NCBI GenBank assembly: GCA_016928605.1
Contig: JAFGKN010000228.1
Span: forward strand, 1-6,725
Direction of reading: 5' to 3'
DNA from: Planctomycetota bacterium
GTDB taxonomy: Bacteria; Planctomycetota; UBA8108
DNA length: 6,725 nt
Position numbers and translations under genes: made by a program. Shown here piece after piece: positions 1 to 5,654 of this stretch. The notes under the pieces are model-generated. The model made no database searches. It was not told the DNA's origin and saw nothing but the letters and a program-made list of their open reading frames with translations. How positions within the stretch are numbered: the first letter of the stretch is position 1; the number at the start of each line of letters is the position of its first letter.

Positions 1-548
1 CCGCCGACGCGCGCGAAGAGCGCGATGCTCGATGCGCCGAAGGAGAAGCCGAAGATCGGCTCGATCCAGTTCTTCCCCTCCTCCAGGACGTTCACGAGGA
101 TGAGGCCGAGCACCGCGATGCCTCCCACGCCGAGGCCGACGACCGTGAAGCCCATGACCGTGCCGCTGGAGAAGGCGACGCTGAGCGCCTTCAGCAGGCT
201 CGTCCTCGCCGCCTCGGTGGTCCTCACGGCGCTGCGAGTCGATACCCGCATGCCGATGAAGCCGGCCGTGGCGCTGGCCAGGGCGCCGCAGACGAAGCAG
301 GCAGCGGTCAACACGTCGAGGAAGATGGCCAGCAGGATGACGACCGCGACGACGAAGACCACCAGGTAGGTGTACTCCCGCTTCAGGAACGCCATGGCGC
401 CATCCTGCGTCGCCTTGGCGATCTCCCGCATCAGGTCGGTCCCCTGGTCGAAGCTGTAGATGAACTTCTTCTTGATGAGCGCGAAGACAAGAGCCGCGAC
501 GGCAAGCGCCAGTCCGACTGCGAACGTGATGGTGACGTACAGGGCCAT
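1..548 (-). CDS. hppA: Membrane-bound ion-translocating pyrophosphatase, N-terminal part (3' end beyond window)
   Basis: Integral membrane enzyme of the H+/Na+-pumping PPase family, which couples pyrophosphate hydrolysis to export of H+ or Na+ across the cytoplasmic membrane. About 182 residues are visible of a family length near 650-800. Seen: TM1 at about residues 5-25; a family-typical stretch with DQGTDLMREIAKATQDGAMAFLKRE at about 34-58 (split here as DQGTDLMREIAK / ATQDGAMAFLKRE); TM2 about 60-78; a second hydrophobic pair to about 100; a conserved RTTEAAR..LLKALSVAFSSG block; and the signature GFSFGASSIALFARVGG at the cut edge. The pyrophosphate-binding DxxxD motifs and the residues that set K+ dependence and ion choice lie outside the window, so subtype cannot be called. 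The ATG at 548 gives the usual short N-terminus and has AGGA about 12 bases upstream. An in-frame GTG at 596 has a better SD (GGGAGGA, 601-607) and would add 16 residues. A promoter lies at 609-637. Confidence 0.95.
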   Translation of the reverse strand, partial: MALYVTITFAVGLALAVAALVFALIKKKFIYSFDQGTDLMREIAKATQDGAMAFLKREYTYLVVFVVAVVILLAIFLDVLTAACFVCGALASATAGFIGMRVSTRSAVRTTEAARTSLLKALSVAFSSGTVMGFTVVGLGVGGIAVLGLILVNVLEEGKNWIEPIFGFSFGASSIALFARVG

Positions 549-608
549 GGCTGCGATCCATCCTGTGGCTGCATGGAAGAAACGGGCGTCAGACACAAAA
601 TCCTCCCG

Positions 609-637
609 TCAATACGTGATGAGGGAGCCGCTGTCAA
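609..637 (-). promoter_or_regulatory. Putative sigma70 promoter of hppA
   Basis: On the minus strand a perfect TTGACA (632-637) is followed after 17 bases by TATTGA (609-614), which matches the -10 consensus at 3 of 6 positions. Transcription would start near 602. That leaves about 50 bases of leader before the ATG at 548, but only about 6 before the alternative GTG at 596. This pairing supports hppA being transcribed separately from the mla-like genes upstream. The sequence TATTGAC occurs twice here, 23 bases apart, so the second copy may be chance or part of a direct-repeat site. The -10 is weak, so confidence is moderate. Confidence 0.5.
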
Positions 638-783
638 TAGGCTCCTGCGGGGGCCGGCCTTGGATGCCGCAGATCGCGCTGAAACCCCCCATCGGCGCGG
701 ATCTGACGTGCCCGCACGGGGGCGCTGGGAGCCCCTCGAGAGCCGGCCCGCGCGGGGGAGGCGCTGGCCCTCGCGATCCCTCG

Positions 784-815
784 GAGCCCGGGCCGGCGGC
801 GAGCCGGCGGGGCTC
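784..815 (-). terminator. Possible terminator hairpin after the mla-like operon
   Basis: About 28 bases past the stop codon of the ATPase-permease gene the sequence folds into an outer stem GAGCCC/GGGCTC (784-789 with 810-815) and an inner stem GCCGGC/GCCGGC (792-797 with 803-808), with a 5-base loop. There is no U-tract, so it is not a canonical intrinsic terminator. The rest of the 246-base gap between this operon and hppA (597-842) contains the hppA promoter and a 10-base CCCGCGCGGG palindrome at 747-756, and no credible gene. Confidence 0.35.
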
Positions 816-842
816 GAGATCCCTGCCCGGCTCGCTGCGGCT

Positions 843-2438
843 CTACCTCGACGCCTCGAACTCGAAGAAGGCGAAGCCGAAGTGCACGACCAGCACGTAG
901 AGCGTCGACCATATGATGGCGCTGGTGATCCCCCGCGAGACGGCCGTTCCGGATGGCTTGGGCCTCGCGCCCACGTGATACGCGATGGCGCCGATGCCCA
1001 GAGCGCAGGCGAGGACCTTGGCGAGCAGCCAGCCGCTCCCGAAGAAGAAGGGCTCGCCGGCGACCTTCAGGTCGTGGAAGAAGTGGACGTACCAGAAGTC
1101 TATGCCCTTGTCGGGATGGCCGAACGCGAAGACGATCAGGCTGGTGGCGCAGGCGGCTGCGTAGCCGGCGGCCACGAGCAGAGGAGCGGCGAGGAGGAAC
1201 CCGTACTGGATGTTCGTCAGCAGGTAGCTCGACGGGCGGACGCCGAAGGTGCGCAGCGCGTCCATCTGGTGCGTGTAGGTTCGCCCTCCGACGTCGGAGG
1301 CGATCGCCGCGCCCGAGCGCGCCGCCATGAGCACGGTGACGAGCACAGGGACGACGGTGCGGTAGAGCACGAAGCCCAGACCCTGGAGGATCTCGTCGGC
1401 GAGCAGCGGCTCGGAGTAGTTGCGGTGGGGGAGGAACTTGAACGTGAAGTAGGTGGCCACGAATCCGGCGATGAGGCCGGCGCACGCGAAGTAGAGCCAC
1501 GCCGAGACCGATGCGAGCAGGCCGAGGTAGTGCACCAGGTAGCGAACGCCCCATCGCGGCCGTCTCCACAGGGGGAGCAGGTGCACAGCGCTCACCGCCG
1601 ACTTCTCCAGAGCGGCGCCGGTCGTCTCGAAGAGAGCCTGCAGTGCCTTGGCCGTCGCGCCGAGCATCTTGAGCGGCCAGGGAGGCGGAGGCAGCGTTTC
1701 CTTCCCCTCGAACTCCGGCGACGGAGGGAGCTCCGCGACGAGGTTCGCCGGCGCATCGCCCTCCACCTTCCTCAGCTTCTTCTCGATAGGATCGAGCACG
1801 TAGATCACGTCGGCGATCGGAGCGAGGCTCTCGTAGTCGTGGGTGACGACCACGGTCGTCTTGCCGTGGACCTCTCCGGTCCGGCGGATGCGGCTCGCGA
1901 CGCGCGATGCGTTGGCCGGATCGAGGCCCGAGGTCGGCTCGTCGTAGATGATCACGGGAGGGTCGTAGGCCAGCGTGCGCGCGATGGCGAGCCTCTGCTG
2001 CTGCCCGCCGCTGAGATGCCGCACCGGGACGCGCGGAGGGACGTGGAACTCCTCGAGCAGCCGTCGGCTGTCGAGCGGAGCAGGTCCGGAGCGGGACCGC
2101 CGCTTGCGGTGGTCGCGGGCGAAGTCGATGTTGCCCCGGCTGGAGAGCTCGTCGAAGAGCGCGAAGTTCTGGAAGACGAGCCCCACCTCCCGGTGGGGAG
2201 TCGGACCGCGCAGCACATCCCGTCCTGCGATGCGGATCGCCCCGCTCACCTCGATGGCGCTGTCGCGATCCAGGCCGGCGAGGATCCTCATCAGCACCGT
2301 CTTCCCCACGCCGCTCGCGCCGATGACGAGCGTGACGCGGCGGGCCGGGAACTCGGCGCAGGCGCCTTCGAGCAGGACCTGCCGCCCGATCGTGACCCGG
2401 AGGTCGCGGATCTCGATGCCCTGCTCGCCCGCATCCAT
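843..2438 (-). CDS. Fused MlaF-type ABC ATPase and MlaE-type permease (lipid transporter)
   Basis: A 531-residue single-chain transporter, expected to act in the inner membrane and to power lipid movement between the inner and outer membranes. Residues 1-225 are a complete ABC nucleotide-binding domain: Walker A GASGVGKT at 40-47, Q-loop Q90, signature LSGGQ at 142-146, Walker B VIIYDE at 162-167, D-loop SGLD at 170-173, switch His200. A Pro-rich linker (about 228-256, with PPPP at 250-253) leads to an MlaE/YrbE-like domain at about 265-531. That domain has several hydrophobic helices and the family's conserved loop, AARSGAAIA near 372-380 and QMDALRTFGV at 391-400. In characterised Mla, Mce and TGD systems these are two proteins. 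The ATG is firm: SD GGGGAGG (2445-2451) sits 6 bases upstream, inside the last codons of the preceding gene. No stop or frameshift separates the domains. ATPase and permease calls are strong; the substrate is inferred. Confidence 0.93.
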   Translation of the reverse strand: MDAGEQGIEIRDLRVTIGRQVLLEGACAEFPARRVTLVIGASGVGKTVLMRILAGLDRDSAIEVSGAIRIAGRDVLRGPTPHREVGLVFQNFALFDELSSRGNIDFARDHRKRRSRSGPAPLDSRRLLEEFHVPPRVPVRHLSGGQQQRLAIARTLAYDPPVIIYDEPTSGLDPANASRVASRIRRTGEVHGKTTVVVTHDYESLAPIADVIYVLDPIEKKLRKVEGDAPANLVAELPPSPEFEGKETLPPPPWPLKMLGATAKALQALFETTGAALEKSAVSAVHLLPLWRRPRWGVRYLVHYLGLLASVSAWLYFACAGLIAGFVATYFTFKFLPHRNYSEPLLADEILQGLGFVLYRTVVPVLVTVLMAARSGAAIASDVGGRTYTHQMDALRTFGVRPSSYLLTNIQYGFLLAAPLLVAAGYAAACATSLIVFAFGHPDKGIDFWYVHFFHDLKVAGEPFFFGSGWLLAKVLACALGIGAIAYHVGARPKPSGTAVSRGITSAIIWSTLYVLVVHFGFAFFEFEASR

Positions 2439-2441
2439 GCT

Positions 2442-3716
2442 CTACCTCCCCTCCTCGACGATCTCCACATCGAGGAGAGCGCCGGACTCGAGCAGCGGCC
2501 GGCCCGGCGTGCCCGGGCGGAGGATCACCCGCCGCCGATCCTTCTGCAGGATCTGCGCCCGCAGCAGGCGCGTGAACTCGGGCGTGATCCCCTCCTCGCG
2601 CGTGCCCAGGAGGATATCCCCGATGCCGCGCACGGTCGTCTCGAACCGCTCGGAGACGATCCGCCGCGCGCGGCGGACGCGAGGCGACTCCCACCAGCGC
2701 CGCATCGATTCGCGGAAGCCGGGGTTCTCGATGAAGACCTCGCGGACGAGGACCTCGGCGAGGCGGTGGAGGTCGGGATCGCCGAGCAGGACGATGATCG
2801 CGTCGTGGGCGGCGGCCGCGACACGGGGATTCGCGAGAGTCTCCCTGGCGATCTCGCGGGAGAGGCCGAACAGCTCCTCGGAGTGGGACTTCAGGATCGG
2901 GATGACCTCCTCGTCGATGAACCGCTTCCACCGCCTCTCGAAGTAATCGTCGCGCGTCAGCGGGAGCGACTGGAAAGCGATCCTCCAGGAGAGGCCCCAG
3001 AGGGGAAACCGGTCCCAGATCTCCCGGCCGATATCGTCGGTCACCGGCTCGACATGCTCGCTGACGATCGGCCACACCTCACGCTCGAAGAGCTCCGAGA
3101 GCCTCTCTCGATCGAACTCCGTCTCCACCTTGCGCAGAACCTGCTGGATCTCGTCGCGATGGCGCTCGAGAAAGCGCTGGAACTCCTCCTCCGCGGCCGC
3201 CTGCGCCTCGCCGATGAGCTCGCGGACGAGGGGCCTCACGAGCGCCAGGATCTCCTCGCGGTGCATCCTCCAGGCCGCCTCCCATTCCCGGCGGACGAGA
3301 TCGAGCTTCTCCGGCGGGATGAGGGTGTCGCGAGCCCAGCCGAACGCCATCTCCGGCACCTGGACCAGCGTCGCCGAGGCGTCGTCGCGAAGCCCCGCCC
3401 AGGAGCGGTCGAAGATCTGCACCGACGCCCGCCGAGTCCATGCCGCCAGATGGGGCGACGGCCGCCCCTCCGCGTCGACGATGGCCGCGATCTGGCCCGC
3501 CGGCCGCCCCTCGAACCCGTCGATGAAGAGGGCGTCGCCTACCTCGAGGAGCACCGGTCGGTTGAACCGCAGCTCGATCGACAGCGTGTCGCGGTCGACG
3601 AACCTCGCCATGTCCCGCAGCGCGCCGGGCTCGGAGCGGACGACGGAGACGATCCAGCTCACCGCCGCGATCCAGAAGGCGGCGCCGAGGGATGTTCGCA
3701 GGACTTTGGATGTCAT
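2442..3716 (-). CDS. Membrane-anchored MCE/MlaD-like protein with long helical C-terminal region
   Basis: A 424-residue protein that I do not recognise as a named family with certainty. Seen: a single N-terminal membrane helix at about residues 9-26, with most of the chain presumably periplasmic. A beta-rich segment follows at about 43-120, where LSIELRFNRPVLLEVGDALFIDG and GRPAGQIAAIVD (split by EGF-like spacing, not an EGF fold) resemble the MCE pattern of a strand, then G-D-x-V, then a G-x-x-x-G-x-I turn. After a TLIPPEK hinge (131-137) come some 250 residues of highly charged, Arg/Glu-rich helix with likely coiled-coil stretches, then a short beta tail. Its stop lies 3 bases before the start of the ATPase-permease gene and its final codons carry that gene's SD, so the two are translationally coupled. 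From this I infer it is the MlaD-like substrate-handling or bridging subunit. The ATG at 3716 places the helix correctly but has a weak SD (GGAG about 12 bases away). The frame stays open further upstream, to 4052, but that stretch overlaps cutA antisense. Confidence 0.72.
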   Translation of the reverse strand: MTSKVLRTSLGAAFWIAAVSWIVSVVRSEPGALRDMARFVDRDTLSIELRFNRPVLLEVGDALFIDGFEGRPAGQIAAIVDAEGRPSPHLAAWTRRASVQIFDRSWAGLRDDASATLVQVPEMAFGWARDTLIPPEKLDLVRREWEAAWRMHREEILALVRPLVRELIGEAQAAAEEEFQRFLERHRDEIQQVLRKVETEFDRERLSELFEREVWPIVSEHVEPVTDDIGREIWDRFPLWGLSWRIAFQSLPLTRDDYFERRWKRFIDEEVIPILKSHSEELFGLSREIARETLANPRVAAAAHDAIIVLLGDPDLHRLAEVLVREVFIENPGFRESMRRWWESPRVRRARRIVSERFETTVRGIGDILLGTREEGITPEFTRLLRAQILQKDRRRVILRPGTPGRPLLESGALLDVEIVEEGR

Positions 3717-3835
3717 CGGCTCAAGCAGCTCCGGCAGCTCTGGAATCGCTGCGGGGCGCCCATCCGGCCGCCGCGCGCGGCGCGGGATCTCGGCGCGGGA
3801 CGCTGAAGGGATCGACGGACCGCTCCACTCGACAG

Positions 3836-3865
3836 ATTGTAATCGAGCCGGGGCCGGATTGCCCA
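3836..3865 (-). promoter_or_regulatory. Putative promoter of the mla-like operon
   Basis: On the minus strand TACAAT (3836-3841) matches the -10 consensus at 5 of 6 positions. With an 18-base spacer it faces TGGGCA (3860-3865), a 4 of 6 match to -35. Transcription would begin near 3830, giving a leader of roughly 110 bases before the MCE-like gene. This is the only good -10 on this strand in the divergent region. ATTGTAAT reads almost the same on the other strand, so it could instead serve cutA. Confidence 0.45.
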
Positions 3866-3888
3866 GCCTTCCACGATCGTGGTAGTGT
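3859..3888 (+). promoter_or_regulatory. Weak candidate promoter of cutA
   Basis: TTGCCC (3859-3864, 4 of 6) and TAGTGT (3883-3888, 3 of 6) are 18 bases apart and would start transcription about 45 bases before cutA. The -35 overlaps the -35 proposed for the divergent mla-like operon. A perfect 12-base palindrome lies between the two hexamers. The alternative TGTAAT at 3838-3843 has a better -10 but no convincing -35. Confidence 0.3.
3871..3882. promoter_or_regulatory. Perfect 12-base palindrome, possible operator
   Basis: CCACGATCGTGG is an exact inverted repeat in the 226-base region between the divergent mla-like operon and cutA. It sits between the candidate -35 and -10 of cutA and just upstream of the candidate mla -35, which is where a dimeric regulator could affect both genes. 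It has not been matched to a known operator, and the flanks do not extend the symmetry cleanly. Confidence 0.3.
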
Positions 3889-3899
3889 CGATCTCTGCA

Positions 3900-3915
3900 G
3901 GAGACCTGAGTCTCC
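3900..3915 (+). other. Small inverted repeat in the cutA leader
   Basis: GGAGAC and GTCTCC form a 6-base stem with a CTGA loop, 27 bases upstream of the cutA start codon and clear of its SD (GGGAG near 3929-3933). It could stabilise the leader or be chance; nothing marks it as a known riboswitch. Confidence 0.25.
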
Positions 3916-3942
3916 CACCGAAGGACCGCCCGGGAGCAGCCG

Positions 3943-4275
3943 ATGCAACCGCACCCCGCGATATCCGTCGTCCTCTCCACCTGCCCGCCCGACCACGCCG
4001 AGCGCCTCGCGAGCCTTCTCGTCGAGCGGAGGCTCGCGGCCTGCGTCAACATCCTCGCGCAGGTGAGGAGCGTCTACCGCTGGGAGGGCCGGATCGAGCG
4101 CGAGGACGAGTGCCTGCTCGTGATCAAGTTGCCCTCGGAGGCCGTGGACCGCCTGGTGGCGGAGCTGGTCGACGCGCATCCCTACGATGTGCCCGAGGTC
4201 ATCGCGCTGCCGGTCTCCGGCGGGAATCCCTCCTACCTGCGCTGGGTCTGCGGGGAGACCGCCGGAGGGGCCTGA
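3943..4275 (+). CDS. cutA: CutA1-family divalent-cation tolerance protein
   Basis: A 110-residue cytoplasmic protein of the CutA family, compact ferredoxin-like trimers related in fold to PII signalling proteins. The family was named from E. coli copper-tolerance mutants, but its biochemical role is unresolved. The whole conserved core is present: an STCP strand at 12-15; the helix LLVERRLAACVNI at 25-37 with the family Cys34-Val-Asn; SVYRWEGRI at 43-51; an E-rich strand leading to LLVIKLP at 58-64; and the C-terminal signature HPYDVPEVIALPV at 79-91 followed by YLRWV at 98-102. Length is typical. The ATG has SD GGGAG about 6 bases upstream. It is transcribed divergently from the mla-like operon, and a strong palindrome begins right after its stop, so it is probably monocistronic. 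Confidence 0.96.
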   Translation: MQPHPAISVVLSTCPPDHAERLASLLVERRLAACVNILAQVRSVYRWEGRIEREDECLLVIKLPSEAVDRLVAELVDAHPYDVPEVIALPVSGGNPSYLRWVCGETAGGA

Positions 4276-4277
4276 GA

Positions 4278-4295
4278 CCGGCGGCCGGCCGCCGG
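4278..4295 (+). terminator. 18-base perfect palindrome just after cutA, possible terminator
   Basis: CCGGCGGCCGGCCGCCGG is an exact inverted repeat starting three bases after the cutA stop codon. As RNA it would form a very stable GC hairpin. No U-run follows, so it is either an atypical terminator or a 3' stabilising structure. The half-site GGCCGCCGG recurs in the hairpin after sppA (5642-5650). Confidence 0.4.
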
Positions 4296-4312
4296 CTCCC
4301 GGGACCGCGGAC

Positions 4313-4366
4313 GCCTCGGCGGAGGCACGGGCCGGCCCCGGGATCCGGGGAGGCCTCGGCGGAGGC
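4313..4366. repeat. Two hairpin-forming direct repeats flanking a third hairpin
   Basis: The 14-base sequence GCCTCGGCGGAGGC occurs at 4313-4326 and exactly again at 4353-4366. Each copy is a 5-base stem (GCCTC/GAGGC) with a 4-base loop. Between them lies CCCCGG-GAT-CCGGGG (4336-4350), a 6-base stem with a 3-base loop. They form a regular row of three hairpins in the non-coding stretch between cutA and sppA, resembling REP/BIME-type intergenic repeats in layout. No protein-coding signal is seen here. Confidence 0.6.
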
Positions 4367-4385
4367 GCGCGACCCGGCGCGGGGG

Positions 4386-4414
4386 CCCGCAGAGCCGCCC
4401 CGCAGAGCCGCCCC
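4386..4414. repeat. 13-base tandem repeat, two copies
   Basis: GCAGAGCCGCCCC at 4389-4401 is repeated exactly at 4402-4414, and period-13 identity extends three bases further left. It overlaps the start of the larger 59-base tandem repeat, so the region appears to have grown by nested duplication. Confidence 0.75.
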
Positions 4415-4515
4415 GGGGCGCCTCCCTCCGGCTCGCCGCGCCGATGCCAGAGGGTTCCCCGCAAAGACGCCTCGGGGCTCTTCCCTCCGGCTCGCCGCGC
4501 CGATAACAGAAGGTC
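4398..4515. repeat. 59-base imperfect tandem repeat, two copies
   Basis: Positions 4398-4456 and 4457-4515 align without gaps at 50 of 59 positions by hand count. A 23-base core is identical in both (4423-4445 and 4482-4504). The repeat lies immediately upstream of the sppA promoter. The stretch 4276-4602 contains only repeats, hairpins and that promoter; I see no RNA gene or ORF with credible codon use in it. Confidence 0.8.
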
Positions 4516-4523
4516 CAGGATCG

Positions 4524-4552
4524 TTGGCATCCGAGGGCCGAGCGGGTATAGT
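4524..4552 (+). promoter_or_regulatory. Sigma70-type promoter of sppA
   Basis: TTGGCA (4524-4529) and TATAGT (4547-4552) each match consensus at 5 of 6 positions, with the optimal 17-base spacer. Transcription would start near 4559, giving a leader of about 44 bases. It is the best promoter match in the window and sits in a locally AT-richer patch directly after the tandem repeat. Confidence 0.75.
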
Positions 4553-4602
4553 CTCTCGCTCGCTCTGGCGCGCTCAACCTGTTGACCCACTGGTGAACCG
4601 AG

Positions 4603-5628
4603 ATGTCGAACCCCCTGCAGATCGATCGTAAAACATTTCTTCGCAGCGCCTTGAGGGCTCTCCTCGCGGTCCTCTGCACAGCGGTGGCGCTCCTGCCGGC
4701 CGGGTGTGTGGTGATCCCTGTGGGGGACCTCCTCCGGGGGCCCGACCTCGAGGAGCAGGTGCTGGTGACGGGGGCCGGCGTCTTCTCGAAGGAGAAGATC
4801 GCGATCGTCGACGTCTCCGGGATGATCACCGGGGCGGAGGACATGTCCCTCTTCTCGAGCGTCCCCAACAGCGTCTCGGAGCTCAAGGCCCGGCTCAACC
4901 TCGCCGCGAGCGATCGGGAGGTGCGGGCGGTCGTGCTCCGCATCTCGAGCCCCGGCGGCGAGGTGACGGCGTGCGACATCGTCCACCAGGAGGTGAAGCG
5001 CCTCAAGGAGAAAGCCCGGGTTCCCGTGGTGGCCTGCATCATGGACCAGGGCACGTCGGGCGGCTACTACGTCGCCTGCGCGGCCGACACGATCATCGCC
5101 CACCCCACGTCGATCGTGGGGAGCATCGGCGTCATCGTGCCGAGCTTCGACCTCGGCCCGCTCCTCGCGAAGATCGGAGTGAACGTCCAGCCGATCAAGT
5201 CCGCGGAGAAGAAGGACATCAACTCCATATTCCGGGCGGGGACCGAGGAGGAGCGCGCCATCCTCCAGAAGCTCGTCGATGACATGTACCGCCGCTTCCT
5301 GACCGTTGTGGACGAGGGCCGGCCCGAGCTGGACGAGGCGGAGGTCAAGGCGCTCGCCGACGGAAGGGTCGTGTCGGGAGTCGAGGCCGCCGAGCAGAAG
5401 CTCGTGGACCGCACCGGGTACCTCGAGGATGCCGTCGAGGAGGCCCGCGAGAGGGCCGGCATCGAGAGCCCGACGATCGTCCGCTACACCCGGAGGGCGC
5501 AGGGAGGCTCCAACGTCTACACCGCGCAAGGGGTGGATGCGCCGATCCCTTCGGCTCTGGAGCTGCGGCTGAGCGTTTCGCCCTCGGCGATCCTGGCGCC
5601 GGGGCTCTACTACCTGTGGCTACCCTGA
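4603..5628 (+). CDS. sppA: Signal peptide peptidase SppA, peptidase family S49, probable lipoprotein
   Basis: A 341-residue serine-lysine protease expected to degrade cleaved signal peptides and other membrane-associated peptides at the inner membrane. This is the short, single-domain type rather than the doubled E. coli form. The N-terminus has basic residues (RK, R14, R18), a hydrophobic run at 19-31, then LPAGC with Cys35, a lipobox-like site with Pro rather than Leu at -3. S49 features: IAIVDVSGMI at 66-75; LRISSPGGEV at 112-121; the nucleophile Ser152 in DQGTSGGYYVACAAD; the VGSIGVI stretch at 172-178; and a catalytic Lys, best aligned to Lys204 in KSAEKKDI. The C-terminus carries the usual GRVVSG..A...LVD.TGYLEDA segment. 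An in-frame TGA lies 7 bases upstream of the ATG, so no longer start exists; the SD is poor. It has its own strong promoter, and a hairpin follows. Confidence 0.94.
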   Translation: MSNPLQIDRKTFLRSALRALLAVLCTAVALLPAGCVVIPVGDLLRGPDLEEQVLVTGAGVFSKEKIAIVDVSGMITGAEDMSLFSSVPNSVSELKARLNLAASDREVRAVVLRISSPGGEVTACDIVHQEVKRLKEKARVPVVACIMDQGTSGGYYVACAADTIIAHPTSIVGSIGVIVPSFDLGPLLAKIGVNVQPIKSAEKKDINSIFRAGTEEERAILQKLVDDMYRRFLTVVDEGRPELDEAEVKALADGRVVSGVEAAEQKLVDRTGYLEDAVEEARERAGIESPTIVRYTRRAQGGSNVYTAQGVDAPIPSALELRLSVSPSAILAPGLYYLWLP

Positions 5629-5636
5629 GGAAACCG

Positions 5637-5653
5637 CGTCCGGCCGCCGGACG
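5637..5653 (+). terminator. Hairpin after sppA, possible terminator
   Basis: CGTCCGGC and GCCGGACG are 8-base perfect arms around a single C, beginning 8 bases after the sppA stop codon. In RNA the usable stem would be at least CGTCCG/CGGACG with a 5-base loop. No U-tract follows. A second, bulged hairpin (5655-5683) comes right behind it. Confidence 0.4.
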
Positions 5654-5654
5654 G

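Noticed and set aside
634..3075. An 813-codon open frame on the minus strand
   Set aside because: It is a different frame of the same strand as the transporter and MCE-like genes and is dominated by Arg, Pro and Ala; no recognisable domain.
573..3806. A 1,077-codon open frame on the plus strand
   Set aside because: It lies antisense to the fused transporter and the MCE-like gene, both of which have clear motifs and SD sites. Its translation is Arg/Glu/Asp/Ala-rich low-complexity without domains, as expected opposite GC-rich genes.
3717..4052. N-terminal extension of the MCE-like protein up to position 4052
   Set aside because: The frame is open, but the extra residues are Arg/Ser/Pro-rich, overlap the start of cutA antisense, and would bury the anchor helix in mid-protein. 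The ATG at 3716 is preferred.
4276..4602. CRISPR array or small RNA gene in the repeat-rich gap
   Set aside because: There are only two copies of each repeat, they are imperfect or directly tandem with no unique spacers of uniform length, and no cas genes are present. No tRNA cloverleaf or known RNA motif is apparent.
3721..5529. A 602-codon open frame on the minus strand across cutA and sppA
   Set aside because: It is antisense to two well-supported genes and runs through the repeat-rich non-coding gap; it has no family features.
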